Source: Serripes groenlandicus
Taxonomy: Eukaryota > Mollusca > Bivalvia > Cardiida > Cardiidae
DNA length: 64,000 nt
Assembly: GCA_031761405.1 (NCBI GenBank)
Contig: JASEVX010000013.1
Span: 54,799,136 to 54,863,135, forward strand
Direction of reading: 5' to 3'
This document shows positions 45,095 to 59,400 of the stretch, in pieces. The position numbers and the translations under genes are program-made. Under the pieces are notes generated by a model that had not been told where the DNA came from, ran no database searches, and saw only the letters and a program-made list of their open reading frames with translations. Numbering within the stretch: the stretch's first letter is position 1; every line of letters begins with the position of its first letter.

Positions 45095-45984
45095 ATTGAT
45101 CAATTGATTTAAAGCTGAGAACATTACTGAAGTATTTTTCACAAATATTCTTTTCTTTATTATTCATTGGTTAAACGGAAATCTGAATGCGTGTACTGGA
45201 TTTTGAACGAAATGAGACAACGGCTAGATAACATTACAGCAAATACAAATTCCTAAACTCTTTGTTGGCGAAGTATGCACCAATGGTCGAATATTCGATT
45301 ACTAATTTTGGTATTCGTTGCCATCGCTGGAACCCTCACAATGCTGGTCTGGTGTATATGTCCACATCTTAACCGGGCATCGGATTTAAAAGACATTTGG
45401 CACAAACATTTACCATCATTAGGCGGCGCACAGGTTCATGATTCTTCCTTCATACCCCCATAGAGTATATACCTCACAAGACCCAGGACTGTAGCTCAAA
45501 TGGCATTAAGCTAAACCATAGCGGTCAAATGTGAAAATGATTACTGTTTAATAGGACTAGCTTGTCCAGCACACATGTTTATCTCGCTGGTGTGATATGT
45601 CGTTCACAAGACCAACAACTGTACCTGAAAGGTCAACGTCATACTTATAGCTCTTAGGTTGTAATGTTTCAAAGGCATCTTATCCATGCATTATTGCATA
45701 GGTACTTGATGTGTTAAGGTATATATTTTTAGATCTATGTAGGTATAACACATCATGTACCTGTGCATCATAGGAGTTTGAAGGAGCTTGGAATACACAT
45801 TCATCATCACGAGTTTGCGACATGTTGCCTGTGGTATTTATCTTGTATTTTTGGATTAAATGTCTAATTGAACATGAGGGGAATTTAATTGTTAAAATCA
45901 AACACTTTTATGAATCAATTATCAATAATTTTATTGAAAGTAATATAAATACATGCTATCATAAAAGGAGTTACTTGAAAATTT
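45095..45984. other. unassigned sequence after the gap
   Basis: The only frame of note is 45275-45463 (+), 62 codons with a hydrophobic stretch LLILVFVAIAGTLTMLVWCI near its start that could span a membrane. There is no homology I recognise, no splice signals and no context, so I leave it uncalled. Confidence 0.4.
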
Positions 45985-46385
45985 GACTGAGAGAGACATA
46001 TATTTAGAGAGGAGTAAGTATACAGGTATTAACTTGCAGACTGTTGCAGACACCAAGCCAGACGTTACTGAAATATTGCAGAGAGAAAGGAGAACGAGTA
46101 TCTATGGATTAACTTGCAGGCGTTTACAGAAAAATGGAGAGAGAGAGAGATTAAGAAAGACAGACATACAGATAGAACAAGTATCCATTTAAAGTATTAA
46201 TGGGCTTAAAACCACACCAGAGGTTACCGGAATAGTGAAGAGAGAGATTAAGTAAGACAGACAGACTGACAGATAGAACAAGTATCTAGGTATTAACTTA
46301 ATTACAGGCTATTACACCACGCCAGATGTTACCAGAATAGTGAAGAGAGAGATTAAGTAAGACAGACAGCCAGATAGAAATAGAA
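45985..46385. repeat. imperfect tandem repeat, about 100 bp, 4 units
   Basis: Repeated motifs AGAACAAGTATC, GCCAGATGTTACCAGAATAG and AGAGAGATTAAGTAAGACAG. Confidence 0.7.
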
Positions 46386-46559
46386 CTACCACTTAATGTG
46401 ATTAATACCCCCGCCCCAACCCCTGACACATATTATATCTCACAATATTATCTTTGACTCAGACAATTTGAATATCAGTATCAAAAGGAAATACTAAGAT
46501 GATATCAAAAAGCAACATACAAATCTAATTTTAAAGAAATGTTGTCAAGAACATATTTG

Positions 46560-47030
46560 CTTTTAACAAAGATTTTAACAAAACAATTCCTAATTCAAGG
46601 TCAGAGGTCAAGGGACATGAAAATTGGGTCTTGCACAACTACTTCTGCTGATTAACATTTATGCCAAGTATCAAGTAAATCAGGTTGAAACTGAAGGAGG
46701 AGTTCGATGCAACCAATTAAATTTTAACAACAAATTTCCTATTTCAAGGTTAAGGTCACAGGGACATGAGATTTGCGTCCTGCACATCTACTTCTCCTGA
46801 TTAACATTTATGCCAAGTATCAAATATACCAGGTTGAAACTGAAAGAGGAGTACGACGCAACAGATTAGATTTTAACAAAGAAAATCCAAATTCAAGGTC
46901 AGAGGTCACATGGACATGAAAAATGTGTCTTGCACATCTACTACTCCCGATTAACATTCATGCCCAGTATCAAGTAAATCAGGTTGAAACTGAAGGAGGA
47001 GTAGGACGCGAAAGATTTTAACAAAATATC
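46560..47030. repeat. tandem repeat, about 150 bp, 3 units
   Basis: AACATTTATGCCAAGTATCA and CAGGTTGAAACTGAAGGAGG recur three times. A type of repeat frequent in bivalve introns; it lies just downstream of the recombinase-like gene. Confidence 0.85.
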
Positions 47031-47074
47031 ATTCTCTTCACATCTCTTCAAAAATGTCCAGAACATGTAATCGA

Positions 47075-47267
47075 TCTTTCACTCATATAGACGTTGAAAA
47101 CATAGTGACAAAAGTAGAAATTGCTCAAAAGAAGCAATTAATCCTTTTACTACAATGTTTGCAACCTTAAGTAATAGGTTATCCATTCAATTACAGAGAT
47201 TTATCATTTTTTGATATATACGTTTACAGTCATCTGCTGCAGATTTGTTGTATATATGATTGAAAGT
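47075..47267. mobile_element. family 2 MITE
   Basis: AGAAATTGCTCAAAAGAAGC hairpin and GTCATCTGCTGCAGATTTG. It ends 10 bp downstream of the stop codon of the recombinase-like gene, so it may form part of the 3' untranslated region. Confidence 0.75.
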
Positions 47268-47276
47268 TTATAAGTT

Positions 47277-47476
47277 CTACTTTTTAATTTTTCCAAGTTT
47301 AATATTATTCATTCTAGATCTGATAACAGCCTCTGAACGTTCTTGAAGAGATCTAAATTTCTTCTTTGCAGCTCTTATATCCTCAGTGGTAATATTCTTG
47401 TTCTCTTTAATTTGTTTTTCAAAAGCTTCATCAAAATCTCTTTCCTCATCAAAACTCCAACGTTTTCTCTTTGTAC
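47277..47476 (-). CDS. recombinase-like gene, last exon (SANT/Myb-like domain, stop)
   Basis: Acceptor ATATTGCAG|GTACAA; TAG at 47277-47279. Reads TKRKRWSFDEERDFDEAFEK, ending in KLGKIKK. The Trp, spaced acidic residues and RAAKKKFRSLQERSEAVIR helix fit a SANT/Myb-like module. Confidence 0.8.
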
Positions 47477-50400
47477 CTGCAATATTTTCGAAGAAATAAA
47501 TTTTACATTTGAATCTCTTATTTAAAGTGTTGCAAGCATTGTTATTTAACCCTTTCCCTCATAAGACAATTCATCAGTAGACGACTTTGAACATATTGCA
47601 TCAAAAATGGGAAGATTTTGTCACTATGTTTTCAAAATGCTGTCTGGCCCAGAGGTGGCAGAAAGTGTCTATATGAGGGAAAGGGTTAAAAATGATTCAA
47701 ATGGACTTTGACAAAAATAGACACAACTTTCTTTGGTATCAAACCAGTGAATTTGAGACATGTGCAGACAAGCATCTGGTTATCAAACTTAACCGATACA
47801 TTGTACATGTATCTGCATTGTTATCAAGTTTGATAGTTATAAAATTATTAATACTCTGATAATTGTGTGTACAAACTGTACTCTGTACTTACTTTTAGCT
47901 CACCTAAAGTGCAAAGTGAACTTTTGTGATCAGATTTTGTCCGCGTCAGTAATTGCCTTGTGAACAATCTAAAGGCTACATTTTGTATCAGATCTCCATG
48001 AAAGTTTATCAGAACATTCATCTCCATCAAATCTTGGTCATTTCAGGTACATGTAAAAACTCAGTCACTAGGTCAAATTGAAGGAAAATCTTGTTAACAC
48101 TTTAGAGCAAAATTTTTAACTTGAGCATGTTGAAACTTTATCAGAATGTAAGTCTTGATAATATGTAGGGCAAATTCAAAACTTGGCCAATTGTGCCGTC
48201 TAAAATTAGGTCACTAAGTCAAGTTAAAGGAAAATCTTGTTAACACTCTAGGGGGCGCAATTTTTGCTTCAGCAGTTTGAATTTTGTCAGAATGTTTGTA
48301 TTACTGATATTAAGGTCAAGTGTGAATATGGGCCATATAGGGTTTATAAACTAGGTCACTAGGTCAAAGAGAAGGAAAATCTTGTTAACACTGTAAAAAG
48401 CCTTTTTTTTTTATAAGGCAGCTTTAAATATAGTTTATCTTCATGCTATATAGGCCAAGTTCGAATATGGGTCAAGGCAGTTAAAATACTAGGTCACTAT
48501 AGGTCAAATTGAATGGAAATCTTGTTTACACTTTGAAGGCCTTTTTTTCAATTTGAGCATGGTGAAACTTAATCAGCATGTTTGTCTTGATGATATGAAG
48601 GTCAAGTTCAAAAACTGGGCCATGTCCGGTCAAACACTAGGTCACTAGGTCAAATTGAAGTAAAGTCTTTTTAACACTCTGGAAGCCACATTTTTGGCTT
48701 GAGCTTGTTAGAACTTTTTTCAGAAAGTTTGTTTGAGTGATATCTAAGGCTAAGTTTGAAATTGGGTCATGTCTTGTCAAAAACAAGGTCACTACCGGTA
48801 GGCCAAATTTAGGGGAAATCTTCTTAACACTCTGGAAGCCACATCTTTGGCTTGAGCATGTTGAAACTTTGTCAGAAAAATTGAAACTGGGTCATGTCTG
48901 GTCAAATTTAAGGAAAATCTTGTCACTCTGGAAGCCAAATTTCTGGCTTGAGCATGTCTCTACGTCAAATTTAAGGAATATTTTGTTAACATTCAGGTGA
49001 GCGACCCAGGGCAATCATGGCCCTCTTGTTTACTGAAAAAGAACATAACTCTGGTGTTATTGAAGTGTATGACAGGTCAAAAAGACATAGCACAACATAT
49101 TGTTACAATAGTTTCCCTTCAAATGCCAGGGCTTATTTAAAGTAGAGACTTAATTACCTTTCGATGGCCCTTGAACAGGCTCAGGCTCTGACTCTAGTGT
49201 GCGATCAACCTCACCCAAAGCCCCATCAGTAGAGCTATCAGCTTCTTCGTCCTCTTCTAGGTTTTGTAAAGGGTCTGGCAAATCTTGATTGCATAGAAAA
49301 TTATAATATATGTACAATAAAAACTGTAATTACTTCAACATAATTAAGCTTTCATATATTATTTCCTTAAATAAAACAAGATTGAAGCTGATAAATACCC
49401 CAGCTACCAATAGCTAAACTGTAAATTGCATGACCCCATCACATAAGCCCTAAGCTACTATTACATGTTTGTAATAACAAACGCTTCTTGAACAATTTAA
49501 TATAATTGAAAAATACTGGTTTTACGTCAACTTATCTGATAGAAAAATTGTTATTTCAACACATTTAAAATTCTGCACACGATAGTGTAAAATTTTCGCA
49601 ATTTGATGAATATCAATTCAAAAGTGGAAGTTGAATGTTAAATTACGCAGCTTAGCGTGAAAAATCATTATCCAGAAAACGTGTTATTCAATGTGTGTAT
49701 TACATATTCTGTGGATGTGCCATCGGTGGAAAAAAAAAGCTCTCCTCAGGAAAACTGTAAGTTTTAATAATCAATGTTACACATATCTTATTGCGCCAGG
49801 TGTAGGCTGCACTTGTTTGATTTATAACAGGAAAAATACTTCATGTAGAAAGAAACCTGCAATATTTTTATACTAGTCTATGATACTTTTTATCGATTGT
49901 TTGTATACATGTATTTGTCTGTTAAGCACTTTTGAACGTATGTATTTTATGATAAGAGTGCTATATAAATGTGGTATAATAATAATATATGTTCACACCG
50001 GAAACAAAACCCCTGCTTAGCTGAAATTTTTTGCACCCAAATATCGGAATACCAGTACCAAGGATGTCTTAATATACACTGCTAGAGCTGTAAGGCTGAC
50101 CAAGCAGTGCTGTCACTTCCCTTTTTGGGCGCCAATGTCACACAAAGAGAAAAACATGCAACAAGTCCAGGGCCAAACCTGGGACCTCTCGCTTTCTGGG
50201 CAAGCACTCTACCGACTGAGCTAACCAGGCTGCTTACACATTCTCTCTCTTTTGTGTATAAGTTCAGACCCGCGACATACACCCCTGCTAGCCTGGAATT
50301 TCGGAACATCAGTACCAAGAAGAATTCTTTACTGCAGCAGCTATCCATCTTGTATCTTTTCGTGTAAAGTTCAGTATAAATTCGGTCTCAACTTTTCCAA

Positions 50401-53400
50401 ATCGCTAGGAAACTTATGGAGACTGAAACGGCGTTAAACCCCAATAACTCAATCAATTCAGATACACAGCATATAGGCCGTTGGCAAGATGGTGGTGGGG
50501 ATATCTTGGCAAATATGTTCAAGTAGCGTTGGCGGCTTTTGCAGTTTTGACAATTAGAAACAATTTTCCATCAGACAACTACACAAGCTTTCATTTTGCT
50601 GGCAAAAGATATCCTGACAATGTGTATTAACCCTTTCCATCATACAACAATTCTGCAGCAGATGACTTTGAACATTTTTCTGTCAAAAAATAGAAAATCT
50701 TTATAATTGAATGGATAAGCATTTCTTTTCTTCGTGCGACATTGGCGCCCAATAAGGGACTGTGACAGCACTGTTTAGTCAGTCTTATGGCTCTAGCAGT
50801 GTATATTAAGACATCCTTGGTACTGGTATTCCAATATTCGGGGATGAAAATCAAGCTTAGCCGGGTTTTTGTCGCGGGTGTTAACTTATACACAATCGAC
50901 AATAGGTGATATTGCATGTAAGCGACCCGGTTAGCTCAGTCGGTAGAGTACTTGTCCAGAAAGCGAGAGGTCCCAGGTTCAAGCCCTTGACAGACTGCAT
51001 GTTTTTCTCATTGTTTTCTTGGTCAGATTCATAGGGCCGAGTTACCGATCCCAAAATCAACTTGGTATGGTAAAATGCCTATTTCTCCTTGTTCCACTTT
51101 TAGTTGAATCGCTCGCCGTAAATATAAAGTGGCCCCACATGACGTCACTCATTCTGGTGTTTTCGTCATAAAGGCAAATTAGCCTTATGGAAGTTGGCAT
51201 TAAACGTCACCTGGGCATCGTAGAAATTCGGAAGTTGTGTCAGATATTGTCTTAAAGTATTATCTACCCATTCTAAAGATATAATGTGTAGTCCCTTTAA
51301 CTTGTTTATATGTATATTTTAATCTCAACTTTGAAAAGCAATGTGTAGGCCCTTTAAAGACTATTTACTATTTGTAATGTAAATTACTATTTTCCTAGCA
51401 GTTGCATGTAAATTTTTATAAAGTGAACTGACAAAACTTGAGCAAATGCAACCAAATCATTAAAATGTGTTATCAAAAAACATCTGTCTTAAGCAGCCAG
51501 TTTTATCATGTACCGTGGGTGGCTGCTGATCGCAAGTTTGACTGTATGTAATCCTACTTGAAAAGTGTCACAATTCAAAATCAAAATTATAGAAGTTTAA
51601 TTATCTGGAAATAAATAATATTGCATTGAACTTCAAAATGGGAAGTTGGTTAATACATTAAATAAAATTTATATATATTTACCTTCAAGGCAAATGGAAT
51701 TTAAGGGCCTTCCATGAAAACCCGACAGCTTCCCATTTTCGAGCGCAACCAATGCCCTAGCCACCTTGGTTCGTTCCAAAACAGAACTTTGCAATTTATA
51801 TATGTTTGAATGTATTTCAACCGAATGACCCATATGATCTGCCACCAACTTGAGCTCATCCGGTGACATATCCATTATCTGCAAAATTAAAAAAAAAAAG
51901 GATTTGTTGCGAGATTTCTAAGAATGAATTCACAATATAATACAAACAAGATGCCTATTATAGCCCTGTTTTGATTACCTGACTTTCTTTGCTCTTAAAA
52001 CAACTGAACCCTATGGGGGTCATAATTTCAGAAGAGATCATATTTATTATGTCTCCCCCATACATGAGGGCTGACATATTGTTTTTGCCTGTCCGGTCCT
52101 CTATCTGTCACACTTGTTTCCACTCCATAACTGAAGAACGCTTGTACATAGGAACTTTGTACTTGGTATGCAGGTTGGTCATGACCTGTAGATGACTCCT
52201 ATTGAAATTAATGTCAGGAGGGCAAAGTTCATGGTGACCTTGTGAGGTAAAAAAAGGTTTCTGCTCATTAACTGAAGAACGCTTTGGCTGAGGAATTGAA
52301 TACTTGGTATGCAGGTTGGCCATGCCAAGAAGCAGACCCCTATTAATTTTGAGGTCAGTACATCTAAAGTCAAGGTCACACTGTTTTTAAGCTGAACAAT
52401 TGCCTTTGATTAATTACTGTAGAATGTTTTGGCCATGGAAGTAAATACTTGGTGTGCAAGTTGATATAACCAGCAGACCCCTATTGATTTTGAGTTCACT
52501 AAGTCAAAGGTCAAGGTCATGGTAACCTACAGCCGAAAAATGGTTTCTCATCTTTCTGCTCAATGGAATGCTTGGGCGTAGGAAATTCATACTTGGTATG
52601 AAGGTTGGTCATGACGAGTAGATGATCCCTATTGATTTTTATGTCAGAAGGTCAAAGGTCAAGGCCATGGTGACCTTGTTAGGTAAATAATGGTTTCTGC
52701 TCAATAACTGAAGAACGCTGTAGCAGAGGAACTCAATACTTGGTATGCAGGTTGGACATGCCCAGTTGAAAAGACCCCTATTGATTTTGAGGTATGATTG
52801 TATAAAGTCAAGGTCACAGTGAAAATGAGCTGAAAAATTGTTTTTGTTTAATAACTGAATAATGCTTTGGCCATGAAAGGTACTACTTGGTGTGCAGGTT
52901 GGTCACCACAAGCAGATGACCCCTTTTGGTTTAGAGGTCACAAGGTCAAAGGTCATGGTAACCTTCAGCTGAAAAATGGTTTCCACTTGTTTCTGCTCAA
53001 CAGCTGAAGAATGCCTTGGCATAGGAACTTCATACTGGTATGCAGACTGGTCATGACCAGTAGATGACCAGTATTGATTTTGATGTCAGAAGGTCAAGGT
53101 CATGGTGACTTTGTGAGGTAAAAATTGGTTTCCACTCAATTGCTGAAGAAAGCTTGGGCCAAGGAATTTCATACTTGGTATGCAGTTTTGCCATGCCCAG
53201 TAGAAGACCCCTATTGATTTTAAAATCAGTATGCAAGTACAACGTGACCTTGAGCTGAAAAGTCAAAGTGACATTGAGTGTTGTCAGCATTCCACAAAAT
53301 GATCATATTGCTTGTTCCATATCTAAATAACAAGAGGCCCATTAGGGGCTATGCTCTTCTGGCATGGATCTTGAAGGGAATTTTGTGACAATAAAAAAAA

Positions 53401-56400
53401 AAGACTGTATTGTGTTAACAAGCTATATTATAGCAATTTTGACAATTTCAAGGGCTGTAATCCAGTCATGCATGGGCGGACCTGGCGGACCTGGCTGGTT
53501 TTCGAAAGGAACCAAGCTCTCATGGATATCTAACTACTATATAAGTTTGATTGGATACAAATGGAAATTCCAAATTTTGTCATTTTGCCCCTTTTCTGAT
53601 GCCTCCTGACTGCCATGTTTTCAAACCAAGCAGTATGCCTTGAACAATCTTTGTAGAGGCTCACTTAAGGAACATTTCTACCAAACTATATTGGAATCTT
53701 ACATGCAGATTCAGAGAAGAAGATATTTAAAGCTTGGGCATTTTGCACCCTTTCTGATAACGCAGCAACCCTGACAGCCATGTTTTTCAACAGATCGAAC
53801 ATATTTGAACAATCTTGGTAGAGGGTGCCCCAAAGAACATTTGTGAAAAATGATTTTCGAATCAGGGTAATTCTATTGGCAGTAAGATTTTTTAAGTTTT
53901 AACAATGCACATATAAGGAAAACAAGCTTAGCCCCCTGGCAGCCATGTTTTTTCAACGGATCGGAAATATTTGATCAATCTTGGTAAAGAGTGCCCAAAG
54001 GAACATTTGTGCAAAATAACTTCCAAATTGGGCTTATACTTTTGGACAAAAAGATTTTCAAAGTTTTAACAATGCACATATAAGGAGAAAAAGCTCCACC
54101 CCCCTGGCGGCCATGTATTTCTACAGATCAGAAATATTTGAACAATCTTGGAGTGCCCCATGGAAAATTTGTGGAAAATAATTGTCAAATTAGGCATGTG
54201 CTTTTGGACAAGAAGATTTTTAAAGTTTTAACAATGTATATATAAGGAAAACAAGATCCGCCCCCTGGCGGCCATGTTTTTCAACGAATCGGAAATATTT
54301 GAACAATCTTGGTAAAGGATGCCCCAAGGAACATTTGTGCAAAATAATTTTCAAATCGGGCCAGTACTTTTGGACAAGAAGATTTATTAAGATTTGGCAA
54401 TTTTCTCTTTTTTGTTGCCGCAGCAACCAAAGTTCTTGATGGAATTTAAATCTTTGAACTATTTTGAAAGAGGTCCACCAAAGGAACATTCCTGTGAAGT
54501 TTGGTTGAAATTGGTCAAGTGGTTAAGGAGGAGATGATCTAAATGTTTAAATGTCTAAATTTTAACGACGGACGAGGCCAGACAGACAAAAAGTAATTAG
54601 AATAGCATGTAAAAACAGACAGAAAGTGATCAGAATATATCACCTTGAGCCTCCGGGGCAAGTGATCTAACAAGAGGGCCATGATGACCCGGGATCACTC
54701 AACCGATTTTTCCCCCTTCACTTCAGCCATATCAGCACCGCCCCCAAGCGACAATTTTTTCTGACCAATCAACATGGCTTGAACTATTTTGAAAGAGGTC
54801 CACCAAAGGAACATTCCTGTGAAGTTTGGTTGAAATTGGTCAAGTGGTTAAGGAGGAGATGATCTAAATGTTTAAATGTCTAAATTTTAACGACGGACGA
54901 GGCCGGACAGACAAAAAGTAATTAGAATAGCATGTAAAAACAGACAGAAAGTGATCAGAATATATCACCTTGAGCCTCCGGGGCAAGTGATCTAACAAGA
55001 GGGCCATGATGACCCGGGATCACTCAACCGATTTTTCCCCCTTCACTTCAGCCATATCAGCCCCGCCCCCAAGCGACAATTTTTTCTGACCAATCAACAT
55101 GGCTTGAAAGAATCTGATAGAGGGACACCCTAGGAACATTTCTACAACATTATTTGTAAATTGGTCGGACACTTTTGGAGAGGAAGATTTTTTATAAGTT
55201 TTCACTAAAGCCATATAAGGCAAAATAGCTCTGCCTCCTGGCAGCCATGTTTTTCAATCAATCAACATGGCTTGAAGGAATCTGACAGAGGTCACATAAG
55301 GAACGTTTTTACAAAATTATTTGAAAATTGGCCTGACACTTTTAGAGAATTTTTTTTTTTAAGTTTTCACTAAAGTCATATAAGCCAAGTAGCCCTGCCC
55401 CCTTGGCCCATGTTTTGCAAGCAATCAACATGGCTTGAAGGAATCTTACAGAGGGTCACTTAAGGAATAAGCTCGGCTGAAAACAACCCATTTTGAAATG
55501 AAAAATATCTCAACTAAAATTTATTTAACATGCATTTCTTTAACAAACACCTTATGATAAAAAAATAGCAATTTTAAGACCACTAAAAGTACCTTTCGGT
55601 TCCGATACAGGGCGCAGTCACTCTTTGCTCATCAGTCAATCGAGAGACATTCTGATAAGAATCGTGACGTCATTCACCCTCATCTGGCCATTTATCACAT
55701 AGTAAAGTTATACACATAGCCAGTGGTCGAGATTAAAAATTAAACATCGTATAAACTATAAAAGGAATTTATTATAGTGTGTGAAATACTTTAACGTAAA
55801 TTTCTTGCTCAAATAAGAGATATTGGTGCATTTATTTGTTTCTGTTGTATACTAAATCATGACCCCTTTGTGAAGGATGTTGTGGGTGGGGTGGTGTTAC
55901 GAAAATCATACAGTTTTGTTACTGAAATTTGTACAAGCGAAGGAACAATGCCTCAGTGACATGCAATTTACTGTACAAACACATCAGGAAATGGTGGGAA
56001 AAGCTTCTTTAAACAAGTAAGATATTTTTCAACTTTATAGAATCATTATACTTTCGTGTATAGAGGTTCCCCATACAAATCATTGAAACAGTGGTTTTTT
56101 CAGGAAATTCAATTTTCTAATATACATGAATGCAAAAATTCGTACAAATGAAAACATTCTTAAAAGCACAACTCATTTATAAACAAACACAATTTTAAGA
56201 TTTTCCGAAGTCAATTGATTTATTGATAAGGGATTAACGCCGTTTTAATAATCTTTCAGTCATATCACAGGAATCAGTTCACTTACTCATGTGTTTCCTG
56301 GTTTTTCCACACCAGTACACCTCAAAACATCCTTCCTAAGCAACTGGTTGCTTTTCCCCATAGACTGTTAAAAAGCCCATTGGTGAAAGGTGAATGATGC

Positions 56401-59400
56401 ATGTCACAGTGACTTTTGTCAAACGTCAGACAGAGTTTGGGTTGGGCTGGGATTCATTCTCATAACCCCTGGATTGACAGAATGGTTGCTACCAACTTAG
56501 CTACTGAAGCTCAGCTCTACGAAGATAAAGGATTGTGTCAGCAGTGAAATAATTGAATATGAGTTTAGATAGATAGATAAGTACCTGTGTTGTTGTCGCA
56601 AGGTATTTTCTGAGTAGACGTGTTCGGATCAAAGTTTTATCTCCAAGTCCAGGGCAGGCTTCAGTGACCATTCTCATGGCTGTGCATCCATCTTGGGGGG
56701 TAGTGCTTGTTCTTCCAAAAAGGTAGACATTATCTGGATTGACACCAGCATATATCCTAGTGGCTAACAGATGATTTATGCCAGCCACCATGTCATGTGT
56801 AAACAGAACAAACACTTTCCGAAGACCTCTAGTGCTCTTCCCTCTTACCTCCACAAGCTCCATTCTGAAATGTTGAATTATTTACTTATTTGAATTTTTC
56901 TTGAAGTAATGGAGTTGCTTGTCAAAAATAAATATGAGTCTCTGGAGAAAACCACAATTACACAGTAATACTGTGTTCTATCAGTGAAATAAAATCCATA
57001 TTCCACTGTGGAATATGAAAAAATGATGTAACGTACGTTAACAGGTACGAAGGCGCAAAAAAGTTCCCTACTTTAGTCATCAATAAGCATAAAATTAAAA
57101 GAAAATTTATAAGGATTATATTTCATCGAGAAGTGATAAAATTTTAATATTTAAAATATTTAGTTTTATCACTTCTCGATGAAATATAATCCTTGTCCAC
57201 TTGATACGAACAAATATCCTCTATGTATCGAGTGGATAAGGATTATATTTCATTGAGAAGTGATAAAATTAAATATCTTCACGAGCGCGAGTGAAATATT
57301 AAAAATTTATCACTTCTCGATGAAATATAATCCTTATCCACTCGATATGAACAAATTTTATTTTTATTTTATGCTAATTAATGACTTAAGTAAGGAACTA
57401 TTTTGTGTCTACGTACCTGTTAAAGGTTATATTTGTATAAACATCATACTTATTTAGTAAGATAAGCGCAGGTTTGTTTCTTATATACAGATGCAAACTA
57501 TATCATCACACAATATTAAGCTGATAATAATAAGCATCATGATGGTTGAACCTACCTCTTCAATAATGCTCTTTCAGATATCTCTAGAGAGTTGATGATC
57601 TGGGAGTTACTTCCCATATCGTTACCCTTTATTCTGTTTCTGAAGTCTGAAACCTTCAATTCTTCAACTTCTCCTATTCTTCTTTTGTTAAAAAGGACTA
57701 TTCTTGACAGAACTAATTGGCAGAGATGAGCATATTCCTCATAAGTGGGTTGACTGTTTTTGAGTCCCAGAGCAATTTGTTTTACTACGAAATCTTTCAA
57801 TTTAACCAAATCATCTGTCGATGGAATGTTTTGGCTGGTATTTAATGTTCTAAGGCGCTTCGTACGATTTGCCACTGAAGACACCTTAGAGTTCCAGTGT
57901 GCGTGAAACATTTCCTGAAAATCATTTGCCTCCTTTTTCATTCTAACATCATCTTGTTGAAGGCCTAAACTAGCCTTGAGAAGACTAATTTGTTTAATGT
58001 AGCTTCCCAAGGCTACCGCCAACTGGGGTGAGTCTGACTCCCTGGACAATTCCTTAACACTTGTTACAACATTTTGAAATTCTCTTGCACAAATATAGAA
58101 GGATAATTGGTTGTTAAAAAGCCTTTTTTCATTAAGCTTTTTTAAAAGCCTAGCAACAGTGCGTAATTTTGTCCTCATATTATCTTGATCTTTCCTTCTC
58201 TGCTCTTCCAGAGTTCCGCATCTATCTATAAGTGAAAAACCGAATTCTCTGATGAGGGGGTCCTCCATACATATAGCTTTTAAGCCAGGGTTTTGTGATG
58301 TTTCTTTCATTTTATCCAATATGAGATCAAGTTCATCATCCTCAGTTTCTCCTCTTTTCAGAAAAGGTGCCAACATTATCCTTCCATTCCGGATATAATT
58401 TTTGGGGTTCTCTTCATTTTCATTTTTGAAGGAGCAGGTTTTAATGTGAGACCATAACTGGTTTTGATGAAAAAAGATAAGGCAATATTCACAGGGTAAA
58501 TATTCACTAGCACAGACCCTTTTCATTGGTCTCCTGTATACTACGAGATCTCCATGGCCTTTTTTAAGAACCTGAAACATTACAAATATTGGTAACATTT
58601 CAAAGCTGGTCTGTTTATATATTAATACCTGACAATTTAATAAGTTATGCATAATATTCCATAAGAATAATCTTTTGGCCAATTGGAAAATATTTAACCC
58701 TTTTCCTCCTTTGACAATTCTGCAGCAGGTGACTTTGAACATATTTTGTCAAAAAATGAAAAACTCCAATTCAATGGTAATCTATGACTAAAAGTGAAAA
58801 CAATTGTCGCAAAAGAATAAATTGCTGGTTTTAAGCAATTTCTTCTTTTGTCAATATGTTTTCGAACATCCGTCTTATGAAAAGGTGTCAGAAAGTTTCT
58901 GTATGAGGGTAATGGTTAAATGTAGCATACACAATTTCATTAAATTTTGTTTGTAAAAATCAAAAGTCAACTTTCTGTTAAATACAGGCTAGCTGATACT
59001 AAATTAAGCTTATAAAAATGACTATAAACTGTTAGTGAACTCGCAAAAGGATACCCTCCTTCCTACGCCTACAAGACATATGGACACAGACGGACAGGGA
59101 TAATCTTACTTCATGTACATCCTCAAGTTGTGTACTGCAACTGTGTAAAGTTTCATCAGAATTAGTCCAGCTGATAAGGAGGAGTTGCGCTTACAAGTAT
59201 ATTGACAGACAGACAGACGGACTTACACACCAAGTGTATTTGCTGGTATATTTCCTTTGATGTTTTTGCCATTCATTCCGTATTTACATCCCTTTTACGG
59301 AATGAATAACATTAATATGCAAATAAGATACCCATAACAAAAACAAACTAGAAATACTGCGAGTAAAGATCATTGAAGAATACCCCCGCTCCCCTCCCAA

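Noticed and set aside
44745..45167. Frames across the N gap
   Set aside because: Made of unknown bases.
45275..45463. 62-codon frame with a hydrophobic segment
   Set aside because: A single possible membrane segment in a short AT-rich frame is not enough evidence for a gene.
50932..51000. Functional tRNA gene on + strand
   Set aside because: A and B boxes are present, but the arms pair badly and it adjoins SINE-related sequence that also occurs inverted nearby.
57260..57457. 65-codon frame
   Set aside because: Lies mostly in the hairpin-rich family 5 MITE.
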